Notes: a model not told the origin generated them from the sequence alone. Counted from the stretch's first letter, positions 1-8,210 are shown. The stretch is 14,117 nucleotides of DNA from Nitrospiraceae bacterium (GCA_005800255.1 SYGW01000029.1:1-14117), one strand, 5' to 3'. Translations and numbers: made by a program.

Positions 1-1391
1 ATCGCCCGGCTTTGCCACCCTCGCCAAAGCCGTTGGAAGAGAACCCGCTCGTGCGCCGTATGTTGATCGATCACTTGTAATTCTTCGCCCACCTGCGCCA
101 CGAGATAAGTCCGAAGGATTTGCCCGAGCGGCACGATGTCCAGCTTCCCTGCCAACTGATAGGCCGCGCCAGCCTCCTGGGCGAAGGCTAACTGGCTCCC
201 CTCGCCGAGGCCGGACAAAGACGCCGCGTCTGGCCCATTGCTCCAGGAATCCTGCCGGAAACCTGAGATCGATCCTGCAGGCTGAGAGTCCCGCGGCGGT
301 ACAGCCTGCGGCTCCGCCAGGGAAGCGAGCTCCGACGCCGGCTGCGACGGGCCAGCCTGAGCGAAACCCGGCACGGCCTTACGCTCGGACCCACCGAGCG
401 AATGACGGACGGACTGGCGCACTAACTGATGCAGCGCTTCTGTCTCCGCAAAGCGAACTTCTTTCTTCGTGGGATGAACATTGACATCGAGCCGGTCCGG
501 ATCGCTTTCCAGAAACAGCACGAAAGTTGGATAGGCCCCCTTGGAAAGAAACGATCCATACCCCTGCATGACCGCATGAAACACCGTCGCATTGCGAACG
601 GGACGCCGGTTCACAAACAGTTCCTGGGGTGTCTTCGAAGAACGAGCATGGACCGGATCGACCATCACCCCGCGGATCGACAAGCCTGCAGCTCGACCCT
701 GCACCGCTACGGTTCGATCCAGAAAAGCCGGGCGGTAGACCTGGAGGATGCGGTCACGGTCCGACGACACAGCCGGATAGTTGAGAATCTCCTGGCCATT
801 ATGGGTCAAACGGAAATGCACCGACGGCCAGGCAAGGCCTGCGAGCTGCACCACATGGCTGATATGGGAGAACTCGGTCGTAGTCGTTTTGAGAAACTTC
901 TTCCTGGCCGGTTGATTGAAAAGCAGATTGGAGACTTCGATCTTAGTACCAGGCACGGCAGCCGCGTCCGCAATGGTGCCACCGGCTCCTCCCACCAGCG
1001 TAAGCTGCGCGCCCACCTGATCCTGCCTGGTCGCGGTCGTCACCAGCACATGGGACACGGACGCGATGCTCGGCAGAGCCTCGCCGCGAAACCCCATCGT
1101 CGTCACCGAGGTCAGGTCCCGGTCTGATCGAAGCTTGCTGGTGGCGTGCCGTTGGAACGCCGTGGGGAGATCGATGCGGCTGATCCCCTCTCCATCATCC
1201 GTCACGCGAATGAGGGTCAAACCGCCATCTTTCACGTCAACCGTGATATGGAGGCCGCCGGCATCGAGACTGTTCTCCAGCAGTTCCTTTACGACGGCAG
1301 CAGGACGCTCGACCACCTCACCGGCCGCGATACGGCTGACCACGTCGTCAGGAAGGACATGGATCTTGGCGGAGCAACTGGCGCCGGGCAT
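1..1391 (-). CDS. mutL: DNA mismatch repair protein MutL (partial; 3' end beyond left edge)
   Basis: MutL is the ATP-dependent coordinator of methyl-independent or MutH-type mismatch repair: it links MutS mismatch recognition to strand incision and excision. I translated the minus strand from the ATG at 1391-1389; 463 whole codons are present and the gene is still open at position 1. The N-terminal GHKL ATPase motifs are all visible: KELLENSLDAG (about residues 38-48), DDGEGI, TSKLRSDRDL and GFRGEAL. A Ser/Pro/Ala-rich linker follows at about 345-410, then the start of the C-terminal dimerisation domain with DQHTAHERVLFQ at 442-453. That motif differs from the usual endonuclease motif DQHA(X)2E(X)4E, with T for A and Q for the last E. 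A GGAG lies about 10 nt upstream of the start. The gene is 66 nt downstream of the second cpoB-like gene and is probably the tail of the tol-pal operon. Identity is near certain; nuclease activity is open. Confidence 0.96.
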   Translation of the reverse strand, partial: MPGASCSAKIHVLPDDVVSRIAAGEVVERPAAVVKELLENSLDAGGLHITVDVKDGGLTLIRVTDDGEGISRIDLPTAFQRHATSKLRSDRDLTSVTTMGFRGEALPSIASVSHVLVTTATRQDQVGAQLTLVGGAGGTIADAAAVPGTKIEVSNLLFNQPARKKFLKTTTTEFSHISHVVQLAGLAWPSVHFRLTHNGQEILNYPAVSSDRDRILQVYRPAFLDRTVAVQGRAAGLSIRGVMVDPVHARSSKTPQELFVNRRPVRNATVFHAVMQGYGSFLSKGAYPTFVLFLESDPDRLDVNVHPTKKEVRFAETEALHQLVRQSVRHSLGGSERKAVPGFAQAGPSQPASELASLAEPQAVPPRDSQPAGSISGFRQDSWSNGPDAASLSGLGEGSQLAFAQEAGAAYQLAGKLDIVPLGQILRTYLVAQVGEELQVIDQHTAHERVLFQRLWRGWQSRA

Positions 1392-1457
1392 GACGCGACA
1401 CTCCAGAGGATAACCATAACGAGAACGCCGCTTCGAGTGATCTCGCGGGACGTCCAA

Positions 1458-2225
1458 CTATCGAATTTCGCCCAGCTTATTCTTGGCCAGCTTTGCCTCG
1501 TCCGACATGGGAAACTCGTCGATGACCCGCTTGAGATATTTCTTCGACTTGGCGAGATCTCCGATTTCTCCCGCCGCGAGGCTCAATTTAAACAGCGCCG
1601 CCGGCATCTTTTCATTCCCCGGATACTCCGTCGACAGATATTCGAACGACTGCATCGCGCGCGCATAGGCCTTCTGCTGATAATAGGACTCGCCCAGCCA
1701 GTAATGGGCGTTGGGCGTGAGCGATGTGCCGGAAAAATCTTTTACGAACCGCTGGAACCCCGCCACCGCGAGATCGTATTTTCCATTGAGATAATCGTTA
1801 TAAGCCAGATTGAACGCCGACGTTGGCGTAAGCGACGGCACACCGGGCACCATTGGCGGCGACTCCGACGACGCCGCAGGCTTCTGGGGCTTGACCGGGC
1901 GGGCGGGCTCTCCCGGCGCCGGCTCCACCTTAGGCGCAGCGGGAACGGCCGGCGCTTCATCGAGCTTCGCCAACCGGCCCTCTATTTTTTGAATCCGCGC
2001 GGCCAGTTCCTCGATCCTCGAATCGAGCTTCGGCTTTGCGGTGTCGCCATCCTTCGTCCGCTCCAGCGACTCCACGTGCCGTTGCAACGCATCCAGCCGT
2101 TTCTGGTCTTGCTCTTGGAACTTCGATACCGCCGCAGTCTGGTCACGCAACTCCACGAAGTCCGCATGCGTCGCACATCCGACGAGCAGCAACACGACCC
2201 CTATTGAACCTATTTTTTCATGCAT
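1458..2225 (-). CDS. cpoB: CpoB/YbgF-like TPR lipoprotein, second copy
   Basis: Tol-pal accessory protein of the CpoB (YbgF) family. In E. coli CpoB binds TolA and PBP1B and couples outer-membrane constriction to septal peptidoglycan synthesis. This protein has a short lipoprotein signal with lipobox LVGC (Cys17 from the chosen start), a predicted coiled coil to about residue 85, a Pro/Ala-rich linker (about 90-125), and C-terminal TPR repeats containing NAHYWLGESYYQQKAYARAM and a later copy of the same helix pair. The family length is near 260 residues, matching the 255 here. The reading frame can begin at GTG 2228 or ATG 2225. I prefer ATG, which makes a TGATG overlap with the upstream gene stop, with AAGGAG about 14 nt upstream. 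E. coli CpoB is a soluble periplasmic protein, so the lipobox is a difference. It follows a longer paralog directly. Confidence 0.9.
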   Translation of the reverse strand: MHEKIGSIGVVLLLVGCATHADFVELRDQTAAVSKFQEQDQKRLDALQRHVESLERTKDGDTAKPKLDSRIEELAARIQKIEGRLAKLDEAPAVPAAPKVEPAPGEPARPVKPQKPAASSESPPMVPGVPSLTPTSAFNLAYNDYLNGKYDLAVAGFQRFVKDFSGTSLTPNAHYWLGESYYQQKAYARAMQSFEYLSTEYPGNEKMPAALFKLSLAAGEIGDLAKSKKYLKRVIDEFPMSDEAKLAKNKLGEIR

Positions 2226-3634
2226 CACCGTTCTCGTCGCTCCTTCAACTGGGACAGTTTATCCGATGCTGCCCCCGCCTCGTAGCTCCGTGGATATGCG
2301 GTTGCCACCTGCTTGAACGCGGAAGTGGCGCGCTTTATATCCTTCATCGCCAAATAAGCATAGCCCTTTTTCAATAAAGCCGCCGGCACTTTCTCGCTCT
2401 TTGGAAAATCCAATTCAACGCGGTCATAGGAATCGATCGCCTGCCGATAGTCTTTCTTTCCGTAATACGACTCGCCCAGCCAATACCGCGCGTTGGGAGA
2501 CAACTCGGAATTCGGATGGTTTCGCAAGAACGCGGCGAACCCCTCTTTGGCTCCGTCCAAATCCCCGCTGAGAAACAAGGCCCGCAGTCGTTCATATTCT
2601 GGCTTCTCTTGGTGCGCGCCGCCCGGACTGACGTGAGACGGGGCCGTCGAGCCGGACTCGGCTGCTGTCGAGACCACGTCAGCCGGCGCAATTTCCCGCT
2701 CGGCGCGCGGAGATTCAGCGAGAGGCTCCACCGGCGGTTGATGGGGCGGCTTCGCGGTCGGCTGGTGCGCGCCGGACTTCTTCCCGCGCAGATGCGCATC
2801 CTGCTCGATCACCTGGGACAACATATCCAGCCGCTGGTCCTGCTTGTCGAACCGGTTCGCAAACTTCTGCGCCATTGATGTCAGGCTCTTGTTCACTTCA
2901 CTCAAGTATCCGGTCACCGACCGATTCATCTCGTTAAGATGGGCTATTGATGCCTTGCCGGCCTGCTCTTCCTGGCTCAGCCGCTCGCTCAACCCTGTCA
3001 ATGAATCCCTGAACGCTGCCAGCGACCGGCTGAACTGCGCGAACTGCGCGACCAGCTGCTCGGAACGGATCTGGCTGGTTCCCGCCGCCTTTTGCTGCTC
3101 CTCCAGGCGGGCATCCACATTCTTCATCAACGCACTGCCCGTCTTCTGCACCACCTCGATCAGCTCTTTCCTCAACGTCTCTGCCTGCTGATTCACCTCG
3201 TCCAAACGGCTGTTCACGTCCGCCATGAACCGCTCGCGGTCTTCTTTACTTTTTAGCTCCTGTGTCTCGACACTCTTTTGAGCCCAGGCGTAGCGAGTGG
3301 CGCTCTCCGCCTCTATTTTCGTCGCCAGCTGCTCGAGCTTCTTGATTTGCTGTTTGAGATCGTCCTGCTTCCCTTGGAGACCCTGTGCGTGATACAGCGC
3401 CCGATCGATATCGCCGCGCAATTGTGGCAGCTCCTGCTCCCGAAGCGCTGAAATCTCATAGCCTTGCCGCGCGCGAGTCTGCACCAACTCATCGCTAGAC
3501 TGTTTAATACGCTGCTGAAGATCCCGCTCCGTCCGTTTGAGATCCGCCTCTTGCGCCACGCAGCCGGCGGTGAGCACTGCGCAGACCGCGCAGAGCGAAA
3601 TCCAGACGCCGCTCACCTTGCCATCAATCCACAT
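2225..3634 (-). CDS. Long coiled-coil TPR lipoprotein, CpoB/YbgF-like, first copy
   Basis: Outer-membrane lipoprotein of 469 residues, about twice the usual CpoB length. The signal peptide ends in lipobox LTAGC (Cys25). Val follows the Cys, so there is no Asp+2 inner-membrane retention signal and outer-membrane sorting is likely. Residues about 28-285 are rich in Q/E/K/L with heptad-like spacing and should form a long coiled coil. About 290-345 is a Pro/His/Ala-rich linker. The C-terminal ~120 residues carry TPR units including NARYWLGESYYGKKDYRQAI, closely matching the neighbour's repeat. GAGGAG lies 11 nt upstream of the ATG. It sits 36 nt after pal and overlaps the next gene. By family and position it is a Tol-Pal accessory factor. 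The role of the extended coiled coil, for example as a periplasmic spacer, is inference. Confidence 0.85.
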   Translation of the reverse strand: MWIDGKVSGVWISLCAVCAVLTAGCVAQEADLKRTERDLQQRIKQSSDELVQTRARQGYEISALREQELPQLRGDIDRALYHAQGLQGKQDDLKQQIKKLEQLATKIEAESATRYAWAQKSVETQELKSKEDRERFMADVNSRLDEVNQQAETLRKELIEVVQKTGSALMKNVDARLEEQQKAAGTSQIRSEQLVAQFAQFSRSLAAFRDSLTGLSERLSQEEQAGKASIAHLNEMNRSVTGYLSEVNKSLTSMAQKFANRFDKQDQRLDMLSQVIEQDAHLRGKKSGAHQPTAKPPHQPPVEPLAESPRAEREIAPADVVSTAAESGSTAPSHVSPGGAHQEKPEYERLRALFLSGDLDGAKEGFAAFLRNHPNSELSPNARYWLGESYYGKKDYRQAIDSYDRVELDFPKSEKVPAALLKKGYAYLAMKDIKRATSAFKQVATAYPRSYEAGAASDKLSQLKERRER

Positions 3635-3670
3635 TACGTTTTCTACTCCTCACGGGCGCCTCGGCCCCGA

Positions 3671-4342
3671 CTACTTTCCCGACTTCACCACCAGATGGCC
3701 GCGCCGATTCTGCTGATAGCAGGATTCCGCATGCTCACTGCAAGATGGCTGTTCTTTTCCGTAGGACACCACAGATAGACGATTGGCACCAATTCCCAAT
3801 TCGACCAAATAGTTCCGCACAGCCTTCGCCCGTTTCTCTCCTAATACAAGGTTATAGGCAGAGGTTCCGCGCTCGTCGCAATGCCCCTCGATCTTGACCT
3901 GCGCACTAGAATTAGACTTGATCCACTCGATACTGCGGGTCAAGGCCTGACGGCCTTCCTCGGAAATCGCCCAACTATCATAGGCGAAAAACACATCCCG
4001 CAACCCAGCTGCGGCTGAAGCAACCTGTTCGGCTCGGAGATCGTCCATTTGCCGCGCGACGCTGGCGGAGGGATCGATTTTTGCCAGCATCGTGTCACTC
4101 CCCACTCGCTCCTCAGACGGGCTCTTGTCGAAGCCCCGAAGCCCGCTGCCACTCGGCTGAACTCCGGTGCTCGGGAAGCTGCCACTACCGGACGAGGCGC
4201 CGCTCTCCGCGCTTCCAGCCTTCGCCGGAGCTTGCGCAGACGAATCGCCGCCCGATTGAACAGACTTCGACGCACAACCAGTCAAACCGATCAATGCCAA
4301 GCTCATCATCACTAGGCTGCACATATACGATATCTTCTTCAT
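3671..4342 (-). CDS. pal: Peptidoglycan-associated lipoprotein Pal
   Basis: Pal anchors the outer membrane to peptidoglycan through an OmpA-like domain and is the outer-membrane end of the Tol-Pal machine. From the chosen start the protein has 223 residues: MKKISY signal peptide with lipobox LTGC, a Ser/Gly/Ala-rich low-complexity linker to about residue 70, then the OmpA/Pal domain. Signature features are FAYDSWAI, the peptidoglycan-binding stretch GHCDERGTSAYN with its Asp and Arg, LGEKRAKAVRNYL, and NRRGHLVV near the end. The frame is open 10 codons further upstream (ATG 4372), but a strong AAGGAGGAG sits 8 nt before ATG 4342 and that start gives a normal lipoprotein signal. Two cysteines near the C-terminus (PSCSEHAESC) could form a disulfide. 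It lies between tolB (79-nt gap) and the first cpoB-like gene. Confidence 0.96.
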   Translation of the reverse strand: MKKISYMCSLVMMSLALIGLTGCASKSVQSGGDSSAQAPAKAGSAESGASSGSGSFPSTGVQPSGSGLRGFDKSPSEERVGSDTMLAKIDPSASVARQMDDLRAEQVASAAAGLRDVFFAYDSWAISEEGRQALTRSIEWIKSNSSAQVKIEGHCDERGTSAYNLVLGEKRAKAVRNYLVELGIGANRLSVVSYGKEQPSCSEHAESCYQQNRRGHLVVKSGK

Positions 4343-4350
4343 GAGTGACG

Positions 4351-4359
4351 CTCCTCCTT
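4351..4359 (-). promoter_or_regulatory. Strong ribosome binding site of pal
   Basis: On the minus strand AAGGAGGAG lies 8 nt before the ATG at 4342. It is the best Shine-Dalgarno match I noticed in the operon and decides the pal start over the in-frame ATG at 4372. A strong site fits the high copy number expected for Pal compared with the coupled, overlapping tolQ-R-A-B genes. Confidence 0.75.
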
Positions 4360-4421
4360 GCAATTTACTCATCTCAATCGTTTCTCTCCTGTGTTCAGCT
4401 CACACAATCGCACACGCAGCC

Positions 4422-5762
4422 TCAGGATGCCGGAGACCAGGAAGGCGCGCTATTGCGCGTGCCTTCAAAGGTCAACCGCTCGAGATTCTTACCATCCGCA
4501 TCGATCATATAGATATGGCTCTTTCCGTCGACCGTCGAACTAAACACCAGATGGCGACCATCCGGCGACCAAGATGGCGAGTCATCGACGCCTCGCCCCG
4601 TCGTCAACTGCACCCGCTTCTGCCCGTCCGGAGAAATCACACATAGCTTATACTCTTTATGGATGCGACATACATAGGCGATCCAGTTGCTACGCGGCGA
4701 CCAGGCCGGCGCCGCATTATAGTCCCCCTCGAACGTCAACCGGCGCACATTCGACCCATCCGCACTCATGAGGAAAATCTGCGGTCCGCCTCCCCGGTCG
4801 GACACAAAGGTCAGCTCTCTCCCGTTCGGAGACCAGGAGGGAGACAAATCGCCGGACGGGTGCACCGTCAAACGCTGAAGGGCTTTCGTCCTAGTATCAA
4901 TCAGATAGAGCTCGGAATTGCCTTCGTAGCTGGAGGCAAATGCCAGAAAGTTCCCATCGGGCGACAAAGCCGGCGTGATATTCAACCCCACCAGAGGTAC
5001 CACCGTCCACCGTTTGCCCGTCGCCAGCTCAATCATGTCGATGTCTTGCGTATTCCGGCTGCGATAGGCAGTGAAGACGAGAAACCGGTGGTCCGGAGAC
5101 CAGCGCGGCATCAAGTTCAAAAAACCATCGGCTGTCACCTGGCGGGCATCATGGCCGTCATAATCCATGACGAAAATCTCGCGGGCACGCCCATGCTCCG
5201 CGACATAGGCGATCTTGGTCCTGGCGATGCCAGGCTCGCCGGTATACCGAAAGACGAGCTCGTCGGCGAAACGATGCGCCATGAGCCGCAAGACCGCCGG
5301 CGCACCGGCATATCGCTTCCCCCCGATCACCTCAGCGCTGCCGCTGTCATAGACGAGGCCTTCCATGTTCAGATCGGCTTCTTGACCAGACTCTTTCAGG
5401 CTGGCCTTACCCCAGACCAATACCGACACCCCGTGGTCCGCCGCTTGTTTGAAGACGGCCTTGGCGCCGCTCTCCATCCCCGTGCCGAGATCGTGAGCCT
5501 TGATCCCCAGGCTCGGCAAATCTACCAGATCGAACACCAAGGAGCGTTTCACATCATTTTTGAGAACTTCTTCGATCCGCCCCCCCAACCAGTCGGGACC
5601 TCCTGCGTTCTGAATCCCTGCAACAGCCAGAGAAATCTTTTGGAAGTCCGAGCGAGTCGCTTCAAGAAACACATCTGCCGCGCCCGATTCAAGAAGGCCA
5701 AAAGCCCCTGCCGCCAGCAGGAGTCCTCCAACCACCGAACTCATCCATTTTATCTGTGTCAT
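4422..5762 (-). CDS. tolB: Tol-Pal system beta-propeller protein TolB
   Basis: Periplasmic TolB shuttles between TolA and Pal and is needed to relocate Pal to the division site. The 446-residue length is close to the E. coli protein. It has a Sec signal peptide (hydrophobic VVGGLLLAAGAFGLL, cleavage near residue 28), an N-terminal alpha/beta domain to about 165 and a six-bladed WD40-like propeller. The blades are marked by repeated WSPDxxxLxF units: WSPDHRFLVF, SPDGNFLAF, WSPNGRELTF, WSPRSNWIAY, WSPDGRHLVF and a closing WSPAS at the very C-terminus, as in other TolB proteins. Its ATG overlaps the stop of the upstream TolA/TonB-like gene by ATGA, suggesting translational coupling. The GGAGAACC before the start is a usable RBS within the upstream gene. 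Confidence 0.96.
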   Translation of the reverse strand: MTQIKWMSSVVGGLLLAAGAFGLLESGAADVFLEATRSDFQKISLAVAGIQNAGGPDWLGGRIEEVLKNDVKRSLVFDLVDLPSLGIKAHDLGTGMESGAKAVFKQAADHGVSVLVWGKASLKESGQEADLNMEGLVYDSGSAEVIGGKRYAGAPAVLRLMAHRFADELVFRYTGEPGIARTKIAYVAEHGRAREIFVMDYDGHDARQVTADGFLNLMPRWSPDHRFLVFTAYRSRNTQDIDMIELATGKRWTVVPLVGLNITPALSPDGNFLAFASSYEGNSELYLIDTRTKALQRLTVHPSGDLSPSWSPNGRELTFVSDRGGGPQIFLMSADGSNVRRLTFEGDYNAAPAWSPRSNWIAYVCRIHKEYKLCVISPDGQKRVQLTTGRGVDDSPSWSPDGRHLVFSSTVDGKSHIYMIDADGKNLERLTFEGTRNSAPSWSPAS

Positions 5763-6769
5763 CCGACCGGTTCTCCGACTCGAAATACCATTTCTATATC
5801 CTTATACTCATCTGTCATATCGGCAGGAAAGGCCGGAAGCACTCGCGGCCGCAGCACAGCCCGCTGTCCCGCCATGTCAAAATAGCTATTGCCGGACGTC
5901 TGCTTGATCACCACATCTTTGATCATCCCATCCCGTTGCAGCCGAAACTTCACGATCACCTGGTAGGTCTGCCCCGCCATATTAACCGGCGGAGGTTCCC
6001 ACTGACTATTGATAATGAATTGTACACGAGCCCAGTAGGAACTGGACCCGGCTATCCCGGCAACCTTCAGCGCCGTCTCCGGAGTCTTCAGCGCGAACAC
6101 GTTCACCTGCTGCTGAGACGCCGGCTTGGCCAGCGTCTCACTGGGCTTATTCTCGCGTGGGAGATCCAGTTTGGCCGCAGGCTGAAACGGCTTGATCTTC
6201 TTCAGCTCTTCTTCCAGCTCACGGTTGAGATCGTCGCTAACCGACGATCGTTGCGCCGGTTTCGCAACCGGGACCGGCGCCGCATCCGGGATGCGCGGGA
6301 TATCAAGCGACTTCATTTTCGCCGCCTGCTGGGGCTGCCCCACCGACTTTACAGGGCTCAAATCCCCAAACTTCGGCGCATCAGGAGGCAGCTGAACATC
6401 CCGCAGCACATCCCGCTTCACCCCGCCCTTGGGAGGCGCGATGGAAGGAGTCGGGGCGGCTGGCTTGGCGGGCGGGGCAGGAACCGGTTTCGGATCCGAA
6501 ACTTTCGCGGACTCGATTGGTTTCGACGACTCGGCCGGCTTGACCGGCTCGGCTGGCCTCGCAGACGCCGGCAGACTGACCAGCGACACCTCCACCGACG
6601 TCAACGGCCGCTCAGCCCGCTGCGGAATTCTGAGCCCTGTCGCCACAAGCAGCACCACCACATGCAACGCGAGCGACCAGGCCAAGGTCCGCTTGAGGTG
6701 AGCTCCTATCCCGGACTGATCATCCTGGTCGAACCACACACCTGACTGGACCGTCGCCTGGGACGCCAT
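5759..6769 (-). CDS. TolA/TonB-like energy transducer with TonB C-terminal domain
   Basis: Fills the TolA slot between tolR and tolB. The protein of 336 residues has a short cytoplasmic N-terminus, one membrane anchor (about 28-46, LAWSLALHVVVLLVATG, with the His typical of TonB/TolA anchors), a Pro/Ala/Lys/Ser-rich periplasmic linker (about 55-215), and a C-terminal TonB-type domain (about 245-336: QWEPPPVNMAGQ, YQVIVKFRLQRDGMI, then a basic-rich final helix and strand). It should connect the TolQR motor to TolB. The C-terminal domain looks more like TonB than E. coli TolA. Start choice: ATG 6769 or GTG 6775, the latter better spaced from GAGG; the open frame extends further up to 6844 but overlaps tolR. 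It lies 28 nt after tolR. A role in TonB-type uptake is less likely given the operon. Confidence 0.88.
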   Translation of the reverse strand: MASQATVQSGVWFDQDDQSGIGAHLKRTLAWSLALHVVVLLVATGLRIPQRAERPLTSVEVSLVSLPASARPAEPVKPAESSKPIESAKVSDPKPVPAPPAKPAAPTPSIAPPKGGVKRDVLRDVQLPPDAPKFGDLSPVKSVGQPQQAAKMKSLDIPRIPDAAPVPVAKPAQRSSVSDDLNRELEEELKKIKPFQPAAKLDLPRENKPSETLAKPASQQQVNVFALKTPETALKVAGIAGSSSYWARVQFIINSQWEPPPVNMAGQTYQVIVKFRLQRDGMIKDVVIKQTSGNSYFDMAGQRAVLRPRVLPAFPADMTDEYKDIEMVFRVGEPVG

Positions 6770-6797
6770 AATCACCAGCCCCCTCGAACACCCGGCT

Positions 6798-7250
6798 TTA
6801 ATTCTTTCGTGGCGGGAGGTGCGGAAGCTGCGGCGCGACCACATGTTCCGGTCCGGCCGGCTCCGTTACCATCCCGATCTTTTCGATCCCGGCTTTTTTA
6901 ATGCCGTCGATGACTTGCACCACAACACCATACGGCACGTCGCGATCCGCCCGGAGGTACAGCGACACATCCGGATGCGTCTGCTTCAAGAGCTTCAGCT
7001 TTTGCTCAAGCTGCGCCACGCCGACCGGATCTTTATCGAGATACAAACGTTGATCTTTTTCGATCGTCAATACGGTCCGCATTTCCGGCTTGATCGTATT
7101 GGTCGCGGAGGTCGGCAGCTTGATGTCCACCCCGCGATACAACATCGGCGCGGTGACCATGAAAATCACTAGCAACACGAGGACCACATCAACGAGAGGG
7201 ATAACGTTGATCTCCGCCAGAAACCGGCGGTGCCGAGATTCCAGGGTCAT
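6798..7250 (-). CDS. tolR: TolR/ExbD family proton-channel subunit
   Basis: Inner-membrane stator subunit that with TolQ converts the proton motive force into movement of TolA. The 150-residue length is typical. A short cytoplasmic N-terminus is followed by a single transmembrane helix (about 16-37) with the ExbD/TolR signature EINVIPLVDVVLVLLVIFMV. The Asp in PLVDVV (residue 21) is the proton-carrying residue. The periplasmic domain follows, including LYLRADRDVPYGVVVQVID, highly typical of ExbD/TolR. Its ATG overlaps the tolQ stop by ATGA, so translation is likely coupled. Sequence alone cannot fully separate TolR from ExbD; the downstream tolB and pal decide it. Confidence 0.94.
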   Translation of the reverse strand: MTLESRHRRFLAEINVIPLVDVVLVLLVIFMVTAPMLYRGVDIKLPTSATNTIKPEMRTVLTIEKDQRLYLDKDPVGVAQLEQKLKLLKQTHPDVSLYLRADRDVPYGVVVQVIDGIKKAGIEKIGMVTEPAGPEHVVAPQLPHLPPRKN

Positions 7251-7942
7251 CCTTGGACTCCGGACGGAACTGGTTTCGCCTTTGCTGCAGTCGAGAGAGA
7301 GGCCAGAAGCTCAATGGTCACCGAATCCAGCCGGAAGGCCGTATTCCGAATCCGGATGAGGAAATAGTTGTATGCGATGACCGCGGGGATGGCGGTAAAG
7401 AGACCGGCGGCCGTCGCAACGAGGGCCTCCGCTACGCCGGGTGCAACAGCGGAAATACTGGCGGTCCCTTGCGTCCCGATCTCACGAAACGCATCGATGA
7501 TGCCCAGCACGGTTCCGAGCAGGCCGACAAAGGGGGCAATGTTGCCCGTCGTGGCCAGAAAGGGAAGATAGGTCTCAAGCCGTGAGAGCTGACTCTGCCC
7601 GAGATAGGATGCGGCCCGCTCGATAATGTGCCGATCGACGGGGCCCGCGCCGCTCTTCCCCTCGACACGGCCAGAGCTCATTCGCTCCATGACCCCTTCG
7701 AATACGGCCGCGCATGGACTCCCTTCGAGCCGCCGGACTTGCCGATAGAGTTCGTCGATGTCTTTCGTTTTGGCCAACAACGCGAGGAAGCGCCGATCCT
7801 CTCGGTCGGCCACCCGGAACGCGCGCGATTTAGAGAAGATTACCGCCCAGGAGACGACCGAGAATACGAACAGAAGCAGAAGCACGATTTTGGAGACCGA
7901 GCCAAGCGAGCCGACCAGTCCGGACAGACCTGTCTGAAACAT
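7247..7942 (-). CDS. tolQ: TolQ (MotA/TolQ/ExbB proton channel family)
   Basis: Multi-spanning inner-membrane subunit of the Tol motor. The 231-residue length matches TolQ. TM1 is at about 17-37 (IVLLLLFVFSVVSWAVIF). A cytoplasmic loop containing SGRVEG follows. TM2 (about 125-150) holds PFLATTGNIAPFVGLLGTV and TM3 (about 165-195) holds APGVAEALVATAAGLFTAIPAVI, the two best conserved family blocks, with the Thr residues that line the channel. A GGAAAGG lies about 10-15 nt before the ATG. It is the first protein gene after tRNA-Asp, 72 nt away, and overlaps tolR. No ybgC thioesterase gene precedes it, unlike the E. coli operon. Confidence 0.95.
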   Translation of the reverse strand: MFQTGLSGLVGSLGSVSKIVLLLLFVFSVVSWAVIFSKSRAFRVADREDRRFLALLAKTKDIDELYRQVRRLEGSPCAAVFEGVMERMSSGRVEGKSGAGPVDRHIIERAASYLGQSQLSRLETYLPFLATTGNIAPFVGLLGTVLGIIDAFREIGTQGTASISAVAPGVAEALVATAAGLFTAIPAVIAYNYFLIRIRNTAFRLDSVTIELLASLSTAAKAKPVPSGVQG

Positions 7943-8014
7943 GCAGCGCTAACCTTTCCAGCCCCTCGGAAGTACTCACCCTCCTACCTGTGGATTCCAG
8001 CAACACGGGGAAGA

Positions 8015-8091
8015 TGGCGGGGCCGACGGGATTTGAACCCGCGACCTCCAGATTGACAATCTGGCGTCCTAACCAGCTGAACGACGGCCCC
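8015..8091 (-). tRNA. tRNA-Asp (anticodon GTC)
   Basis: The minus strand folds into a complete cloverleaf: acceptor GGGGCCG (8091-8085) pairs with CGGCCCC (8025-8019); D-stem GTTC/GGAC; anticodon stem CCAGA/TCTGG around loop TTGTCAA, so the anticodon is GTC; T-arm GCGGG-TTCAAAT-CCCGT. The discriminator is G, as expected for Asp, and the 3' CCA is encoded (8017-8015). It lies 119 nt downstream of tRNA-Val and 72 nt upstream of tolQ, all on the same strand. Confidence 0.98.
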
Positions 8092-8210
8092 TCAAAACTC
8101 AACGTGTAACGGAAGATTTTACTGACAAGACAATATCTAGCGGTTGGTCTCGTCTGAAGTTTTCATTGCCCGTATTCTATCCGTCCTGTCCCCTTCACCC
8201 AGTATTTCCC

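Noticed and set aside
429..1127. Long plus-strand open frame
   Set aside because: It is antisense to mutL, rich in Arg/His and without any family motif; the minus strand encodes complete MutL motifs here.
1146..2207. Plus-strand frame of 353 codons
   Set aside because: It spans the mutL start, the intergenic gap and the second cpoB-like gene in antisense; its Arg-rich runs are the complement of the Pro/Ala linker codons.
4659..6745. Two long plus-strand frames opposite tolB and the TolA/TonB-like gene
   Set aside because: No motif or RBS; they reflect high GC and the third-position bias of the real minus-strand genes.
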